A stretch of 64,000 nt of DNA from Cladopsammia gracilis (taxonomy: Eukaryota > Cnidaria > Anthozoa > Scleractinia > Dendrophylliidae). A program made the translations under genes and the position numbers. The notes beneath the pieces are model-generated. The model was given only the letters and a program-made list of their open reading frames with translations. It did no database searches and was not told the DNA's origin. Positions 24,701-33,700 of the stretch are shown here, in pieces. Position 1 is the first letter of the stretch, and each line of letters starts with the position of its first letter. The stretch spans positions 707,173 through 771,172 of the forward strand of contig JAJGOT010000419.1 in the NCBI GenBank assembly GCA_022457155.1, given 5' to 3'.

Positions 24701-27700
24701 TATTTCAGCTTTTTGCTGTTCTGTCTGCGATAGGCCTTTATCACACGGCGGCCATGTTGACTCCCCGGAGAATAAAATGCTTTGTTCTAACCTCGTTTTT
24801 AACTTTTTTACTGCAAGGCTTAGCGGCATAAATCTTTTGTTTTTATACAAAATTGCAGGGCGCGATAAAGGCCTATTAAAAGGAGTCCTCATCAAATTAT
24901 TAAGTATTTTGCGTTAAACTTAACTCCTGAGAGTGCCAAACTGAAAACTCAAGAAAAATTCAACATTTCATGTTATAAAATATTGAAAAACAAATGGTAC
25001 ATATACCATGCAAAATTACGGTACTGCCAAAGAGATTTCATTTGAATGGTTGCACTGCAGGATTTCATTGGCAGACTCAAAAGTTAGATCACATGTGTCC
25101 ATGTCAGTGAAATCCTATGGTGTGACCATTCAAATGAAACCTCTTTGGAAGTACTTTTGAAATGAAATTTGGGCTGCTCCTTGAATTTATTTGGCACTCT
25201 TTGGAGTTAAAGATACAACTAATCAAAGCATGTGTTATATAATCAAAATGTTAATGCTGTAGGTTAAAATTATTTTAGGTTAAAAATTATTTCAAACCAG
25301 GTTAATTTTTATTTTCCTTTGTCCCAGATTCATAAACATAATCTCAGACAAAAGAAAATAACAATTAACCTAGTTTGAAATAATTTTTAACCTAAAATAA
25401 TTTTAACCTACAACATTAATATTTAATGAAAAACAATCCATTTCAATTAATCCACTGTTTGAACCTCCTTTGTAAATCTTGAGAGATCGTATTTTCAGTT
25501 TAACCTGCTTCATATAGAAATAAAGTAACAAATAATCTCAATACAGTTTTAATTTATATAATTCTTTCCAGGTTTCCTTTCTACTATGAGCTCAAGATAA
25601 TATTTATGCTTTGGCTTCTTCTGCCTGCAACTAAGGTATTTTGAACTCTGTGTTCCCACGCCTTTTGTTCTATCTCAAAGAAACACCCATTTCCCTTGGA
25701 TACCATTGCAACTTTTTTCAGCTATCTTAAAGGGAACCTCCATTGTCAGAACAAATTGACGTTAAATTGTTGGAAATAAAGTCGAAATTCTTTCAGTCAT
25801 TACTTATCCTAATACTAGATTGACTTAGTTGCTTTATCTACTTGTACTTAATATACATAATTATTGCTTTCATATGTGTGTGCGTGTGTATGTGTTTATT
25901 TGTTTATTGCATGTTATTAGCATTTTCTCCTTATATCCCCCTAATTTAATATCCTTTATATTTTCCAACTATGAGAGCAAGGTATTAGTTTAACTATTTT
26001 TTGCCCCTTTTCTTTTTCTTTTTTTTAATTATTCATTCCTGTAAACTTGTTAATTTTTGGAGAAATAAATAAATAAATAAATAAATAAAAGAGAAGAATA
26101 CATGTATATCTGAAAAGCTTTTTTACTGCTTTAGAAATTTCTGTCAAAAACAAAAAGCATAAATCCAAGTTACAAAATTAATATGCTTAGTTTTAACTTT
26201 ACAAGTCTTTTTGAAAGTTAATGTAGTACAGCAGCAGTAAAAATCTGTCTCCTCCTTCTGCTGTGTAATTGTTTTAGTAATTTTAGTTTAGCTAGATATA
26301 TATTTTCTTGTAACAAAAATGTCATGGAAATGTGAAAATAAAGTATTGTATTGTATTGTACTGAAAATTATGTAAATAAGCTAAAAGTGTAATGAATGTA
26401 TTCCCCCTCTACAGTCAGATTATAAATAGAACTTGTTGTGATGATATTTTTCATCTTAAATTTTTAGAGTCATTGTTTTTCATGTGATTAGTTTGGTTAA
26501 CAAACTTTGATCATTTCTTTTCAGGGGTCGAGCATTCTGTACCGCAAATTTGTCCATCCATGGCTATCTAAGAATGAGAAGGTATAACTGTTGATAATAA
26601 TAGTAATTTTCCTTATATATTGTAACTGAGGGATTGCATTGAAGTGTTAGGAATTTTATAATTGGAATTTTCTTTTGTCATCTCAGTATAATACAACTGA
26701 TATATTATATGTTGTGGTTCAATTTTTATTTTGGTTTGAAAATTTCCCCCAAATTTTCGTTGCCCCCACCCTGCTCTGTCGTCTATGCTGTATAGACACA
26801 TCCATCAGGGTCTATGTTATTGTATGTTTTTTATTTATTTTCACTTAAACAGTACTTCAATATTTAACTTTGATGTATTGAAATACTCGTATATAAATAT
26901 TGTTAATTAGTAATGGGCCATTTCTCAGTTGCTTGGTGCACAGCCTTTGATATGAAGATAAGTTTTTTAAATGCAAATTAAACTCATTTTAATATGAAAG
27001 GATGTGCATTAAGCCTCGCTTTGACAATGAGGCATGAAGCAATTCAGAATTGGTCTAGTAAGTTAATATGTTTTCATGAATGTTTTTGATTGATTTTTGC
27101 CTGTTTTAGGACATTGACAGCTATATTGTGCAGCTAAGAGAAAGTGGGTATGACACCTTCTTGAGGGTCAGTAAAAATGGCCTCTCCATTGCCGCTGACA
27201 CCATGATCAAGACTGCTGCCACGGTAATCTATAAAGCAAAACTCTTGCTATATCTAAGGCAAAATTCTTCAAAATATGTCAGATAATACAGATCACCTTT
27301 CAAGGCTTGCACACTGTAAGCATATTCTATCATTTTAGCCCACACTAATTCAAAATTTAACATATAAAAATTGTATCTTGTTCTAGGGCCAGACTGTTTT
27401 GGCAGAAAAACTGCGCCACTATGGTACAGATGCCACAGATAATAAGAAAAGCAGGCTTCACAAAGCCAAATCATGGTATGGTGGAATGAATGCTACTGAC
27501 AATGATTATGCGCCGATTGATGAATCCGAAGAGTACAGTCTGATAGAAGAAAGAGAAGATGAAGAAGAAGAAACTGTTAATCCTGATGCAGAGAGGTTTG
27601 TATTTGTTATTTAATAGTTAGAGTGCAACTACCTCAACCAGGGCCACCATCAATTGTAGTGTTTTTGTTTTTACATGAAGTGTATTGTTATTTATTCAAT

Positions 27701-30700
27701 TTGACTTAAGTTACACTGTATTATTTTCTGTTAGTGATAAACTCAATGAAGAATTGAGAGAGCATCCAGAAGAGTCTAAAACTCAAGTAACCAAGCGGAC
27801 ACGTGGCTCAAGCAACTACCAGTCATCTACCCTGCCACGCTCATATGGGGTGAGTTTCTCAACACTGTACACAGGACTACTGACATTTTAAAGCTAGTTA
27901 TAAGTAACATGATTTTTCACATAGCCCTATTTATTTTTTGTTAATTGATACTACAGTCAGGGACAACTTGCCCATATCTTGCCCAACACAAAAATATTAA
28001 TACAGGTACTTCTCCCAGTCAACCTCATGCAGACAGCACTTTTTACAAGCCCTGTGGACATAATCTTTCTATAGTGCATATAGTTGAGTATGAACTGATG
28101 GAGGTGGTCTTAGTGTCCCTTCTAACATAAGCTCTTTTGCATTCAATTCAGAGAAATGTAAACCGCCCAAGAGTTCATGGTGCAGGCTATGATCCTTTTG
28201 AGGTATTTATTTACTGTTCAGTTTAATATACATGTTCTCGTGGGTTGTAATGATAAGACGACACAAAGTTCAATTACTGATTAATCGAATCAATAACAAA
28301 ATTCGAGATTAAAAAGTCTATGTGGAGATTTTTGTACTCAAAACGTCAAGGATATTTTCTGTCAGTTTGGAAGCAGTAGGAAACAGCAAGAAAAGAACCC
28401 ATTTAAGTGCACCTGATTGACGCGCGCACAACATTGGTGTCCAATTACAGCTATCCAATTCCAAAAGTTGTAATTGGATAGCTGTAATTGGACACCCACG
28501 TGACTGCGCGCCAATTACTTATTAAGAAATAGGTGCGTGGATGACCAATCACAATCGAGAATTCTGTTATTGATACGATTAAGTATGTATTGGCTAGTGC
28601 TATAACTCCAATTATTTTTTTTTATAAAAAAATCAGTTTCATTAAGAAAATCTATTAACTTGTTTTTAACAGTCTGCTTCATCTACATACAATCCTGGGG
28701 ATGTAAGAACTTATGACGTAAGCAGTTATTAGTTACCTTGATAAGCTGTTGTTACAGTGTATATATTATGAATCTGATAAACCCTTTCACTCCCAGTGTC
28801 AGTTATGAGACATGTAGTGTACTTCTTACTTTGGAATCTGTGGACAAAATCCTGTGGTGTGACCATTTAAATGAAACTTCTTCGGCAAGACTTTTGCATG
28901 GTATCAATTGTTTTTCAATATTTTACAAAATAGAATTATTTGGGATTTTTTTTTTAAAATTTGATTTTTGGCACTCTTGGGAGTCAAAGGGTTAAATATA
29001 TCAGGTATGAATGTTTCATTTTTTTGGTATGTTTTTTAGTTGTTATTATCTCTCTAAATTTGCAAAAACAACTTATTGATGTTATTTTCATCCTGTGATT
29101 TAATGACCACCAAAACCTATTAAACACATAATTAACATTTTATTTAACCGTTTAAATTTTTAATAAACACAACAGAAAGTTTAATTTATTATTTTTCACA
29201 TTTTAATAACATAGTATTCCCATTGAATAATAAAATGCATGTTTTGAAGGAAATAACTTGTGAGCCATTGGATTGTAGTTTAAATTTTTGTTTAAATATA
29301 ATATTGAAATTTAAAAGCATCCCTTGTGAGAACTATGCTTGTAGGCTCTGATTTTGTACTCTTGTTACTGCAGTTTTGAATAACATGTTAACTCTGAAAT
29401 TCAAAACTCGACCAACAGTTAGGTAAACGATTTTTCGTTTGTCTCACGATGGAGTCACTTTAACATGTTGATCGCGACGTTTCGACTGCTATTACTGCTA
29501 GTCTTCATCAGGCGATGAGGTCGATTGGTTACGTGTCGCTTATGTAGCACGTTGGCTTGTTGCTATTGGTGCATTTCGATCCTCATTATTATTCCGAAAA
29601 GATGTTGTTCCCTCTCCGGTCCGATTTGATATCGGTCGGCTGTTATGCTTCTTGATTGTAGAATCAAGAAATAATAATAATGAGGATCGAAATGCACCAA
29701 TAGCAACAAGCCAACGTGCTACATAAGCGACACGTAACCAATCGACCTCATCACCTGATGAAGACTAGCAGTAATAGCAGTCGAAACGTCGCGATCAACA
29801 TCTTAAAGTGACTCCATCGTGAGACAAACGAAAAATCGTTTACCTATCTTACACACCACGATGAACAACAACCACATTTTTAGTAACATCGCCCAACAGT
29901 TGTTTTTAACTGCCACATATATTATAGCGGAGGTCTTAGGAAACAACCATGCTTTACTCAAAATGGTCACATGGGTTGTGATTGGATTTCGATCTGTTTT
30001 GTCAGTTTCTGTTTTATGGGCTCCAATGTTTGTCGCCATAGGTATGACTGACAGCCGCAGTGTAAAACGTAAACCTTTTATAGTTAGGCTTTGAACTTTT
30101 GAGTTTGTGTGTTATTGAAAGGTGCTGTAAAACTAAAACTTTCTTCTGTCATTTTCTTTCAAAACAGGTTACACAATATCAACAATAAACTGTAAAGCGT
30201 AGTTTGCAAGAATACAGGCTTGTTTTTCAAAAAATTGGTTGTTTTGGCCTTGTCAAAATGCTTAATTAGAGACACCCCCCTCGCGTCACATTGTTCTTGC
30301 GCTAGCATCAAGTTTCTCCTTGGTCATATCAAGTTTAGCGTCATCTCAAAGGTCATTCGCGGTCTCTCCTCGCTAGTTTTAGCTTTGCTCTTACTCCACC
30401 GCATCATTCTGTTCGCCATGGGTACCCGCTCAACCCGTTCTTCAAGCAAAAAATCATCCTCTTTTCTCCTCCCTTCGGAAATGGATGCCCTGGCCGCAGC
30501 TCTTGGGGAAGATCCTGATCCGATCTACAATCCGGATCCTCAAAACACGGGAGCCATTCCAAAAAAGAAATCATCGAAGAAATCCAAATCCTCAAGCTCC
30601 GAAGATCCCTCTGCGTCTGTGGAGAATCTCATACGCTTAGAAGTTTTGCGTAAGGAAAATCTCACCACTCAACTTCAGATCTCTGAAACGCAACTCAAGT

Positions 30701-33700
30701 TGGCCCAGCTAAACGCAAATGTTTCGTCGCAAGCTTCTGGCGCCACACCCCTATCTTCCCCATCGAAGCTACGTTCGGTCATTGCGCCTAATGCTTCGTC
30801 TTCGCCTGTTTTGCCGGCAGATTTCGAAGAGATCCCGTCTCTCAACCAGCTGCGTTCGAAGAAAAAGGCCGGCGCGTCATTGCCAAACAACTTCCTTTTC
30901 TCTTCTAAAGGTACGGTTGAGTACGATAAATTAGAATTAGCGGAGTTTGTGTGTGGCTACTTAGAGTTTTGCAAGGAGCAGCCAGAGTCCTCTAAAGCTT
31001 CCCTGCTAAAGCATTTACATTTGTTAATGGAGCGCGCTATCACCTACTCTTGGTCCAGCGTTCGAAATTTCCACCTCTCCGTCAACAATGCTGTAGATCA
31101 AGGCCGTCTGTCGTGGCAGAGCTTCGAAAGTATTCGCGAGCGTGCTCAGACGTTTTTCACACATCAAGATCTTCGATCTAACACCACTAGTCCCTCGTGT
31201 AACTATTCTACACCAGCCCGCAGCAAAGGCAAAGACCAGTTCTGTAAAGATTGGAATTACACTGGCAAATGCAGTTGTGCGATTACCGACCCAAGCTACA
31301 AAGCAGTCCATCGCTGTCGGGTTTGCGACTCAGCTGACCACGCCATGCTAACTTGCGCCAAGCGCAAATATCCTATTCCTTCATCGCAGTCAAACGCCTC
31401 GTCAACTTCATTTTCTTCTGGCGCGGATCATTCCTCTTGACTACGCTCTCTCGTAAGCTTATGTAACGAGGTAAGAGCTTTTGACTTGCCTAATTTCTTG
31501 GGCGCTAAACGTTTGGTTTATTCGCGTTTCAACGTTGATGTTTGGTCTAATTATTTAGAACATTATCAAGATCGCGCCATCATTGATTTTCTTTGGTATG
31601 GCTGGCCTATTAATTATCAGTCTGACATTCTGGCTGCTTCATCTTTTCCCAATCATCCTTCTGCCGTTCAGAACTCGACATATTTGTCCACTTACATTGC
31701 CAAGGAACTATCCTATCAATCAGTGTTTGGTCCATTTCGTTCTAATCCCTTCAACACGGACTGCGTTATTTCACCTCTTCTTTGTGTACCCAAGCGTGAC
31801 TCGGACGAGCTACGTGTCGTTCATGATCTGTCATTTCCATCAAACTGTGGGCCTCCAAGCTTCAAGGCCTTGGCGTAGAACTTCTTTCCGATAACACTAC
31901 TTGCGTTTCAGTGATTAACTCGCAGCACTCGTCGAATGTTTTCATGCAGCGCTGCTTACGAGAACTCTGGTTGCTTCTCGCTTTGCACAACATAAAGCTT
32001 GTTGTTAGTCCAGTTCGCGGGTGCGACAATTGGTTAGCTGATTCGCTCAGCAGATTTCACACTGGCCAGTATTGTCACCGTTTCAAGTCTCTCACTGGAG
32101 CACTTTCCCTTACAGAGTGTCCCGTGCCTGACAGTGTATTTACCTTCGTGCTTGAGTAGCCGGATCTATTCGCGAGCTCATCATTACTTTTGTTTTCCAG
32201 AGAACGCTGCTCATTTGTTGGATTACGCAAACAACATTCAGTCTTTTGCGTTTCAAGAATCTACCAAAAGGAACATGAGAACACAACTGAACGCTTATCT
32301 ATTATTTTGTGATCATTGCTTCTTTCACCCATTCCCTGTTTCAAAGCAGGCGTATTTAGCTTATTTAGTTTTCCTTTCTAAATCTTTATCTTGTTACTGT
32401 TCATTAGTTAATTATGCCAATATTCTCAAGCATATCAACAAGTCACTTGGAGTAGATTTCTCTTTCATGCATGATTACGATGCTTTTCTCACGCAGCGGG
32501 CACTTCGTCGTATTATGGGTGATTCGGTTCGTGTCACTCAACCGGTGACTGTTGATATTCTGTTGAATGTTTTTCACCATTTTGATTGGTCTAATCAATT
32601 GCATATTTGCATGCATGCCCTTTTTCTAGTTGCGTTTTTTTCTTTTCTTCGCATCTCAAATTTAGTGCCATACACCGTAGCCGCTTCTCACTCTGTTAAC
32701 GCTTATTTTCTTAAGCGCCAAGATGTTTCTTTCACCACCTCAGGAGCGGTTCTTAGGGTGTACAGGACCAAAACAATCCAGTTCAAACAGCGCGTGTTAG
32801 AAATTCCATTACCTTTTATTCCTAATTCAGTTATGTGTCCTGTTACAGCTCTCAAGAGGTATTTAAGCACAGTGCCTAATTCTGCTAGCTCGCCTTTGTT
32901 TATGGTCAATCACAGCGGGTTGTTTCAACCCATTCTCGCCGCACATTTTAATCGGTTTTTCAAATCATGCATTACCACAGTAGGCCTCGAGCCAGGTAAT
33001 TTTTCATCCAGAAGTTTTCGCCAGGGTGGCGCTACTTTTGCTTTTAATTGCGGCGCTCCTACCGAATTCATCAAGGCGCAAGGGGATTGGCAAAGCGATG
33101 CATATTTAATTTACTTAAAATTATCGACCAAGAAGAAACTTGATATTTTGCAGGCAATTTCGGGTAGTCTCTCCGGTGTCACCATTTAATTTTTTTTTCT
33201 CCCTTTTTCTTTCTCTTCCCTTTTTCCCTCCACTTTGGGTTTGGGGTTTCATCTTATCGCTTGTGTTTTCAATAAATTCATTTTTGCCCCAACGTCTGCG
33301 TTTCTTGGTGTTCACTAATTTGGTTGTTTTGGCCTTGTCAAAATGCTTAATTAGAGACACCCCCCTCGCGTCACATTGTTCTTGCGCTAGCATCAAGTTT
33401 CTCCTTGGTCATATCAAGTTTAGCGTCATCTCAAAGGTCATTCGCGGTCTCTCCTCGCTAGTTTTACCCTCCCTACCCTCCCGGGGTTTCATCTTATCGC
33501 TTGTGTTTTCAATAAATTCATTTTTGCCCCAACGTCTGCGTTTCTTGGTGTTCACTAATTAATTAAAATGTACAACTTTAAAAAGTCCAAGTATAAGTTT
33601 TTAAGGTAACATTAAAAACGAATCATGTATACATGTATTTGCAGGCAAAAGTGTTGCTCATCAAAATAAACATTTCTTTTTCATTGAAATAGAAACATTT

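Larger units (their letters stand above)
30235..33560 (+). mobile_element. PAT/Ngaro-type tyrosine-recombinase retrotransposon, RT deleted
   Basis: Split direct repeats in the order A1-ORFs-B1-A2-B2 are diagnostic of PAT, Kangaroo and Ngaro elements, as opposed to the inverted repeats of DIRS1. A1 30235-30381 equals A2 33320-33466 (147 bp each, no difference seen). B1 33243-33320 equals B2 33483-33560 (78 bp). Inside are a Gag-like ORF with a cysteine-rich zinc-binding region, remnants of RT and RNase H, and a tyrosine recombinase. Total 3.3 kb, shorter than autonomous relatives because the RT core is missing. No target duplication is expected for recombinase-mediated integration, and none was seen. 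Confidence 0.88.

Noticed and set aside
30220..30417. N-terminal extension of the Gag-like ORF ([12 protein letters not shown]...)
   Set aside because: The start codon there is not ATG, and the segment is the A1 repeat, which also occurs outside coding context as A2.
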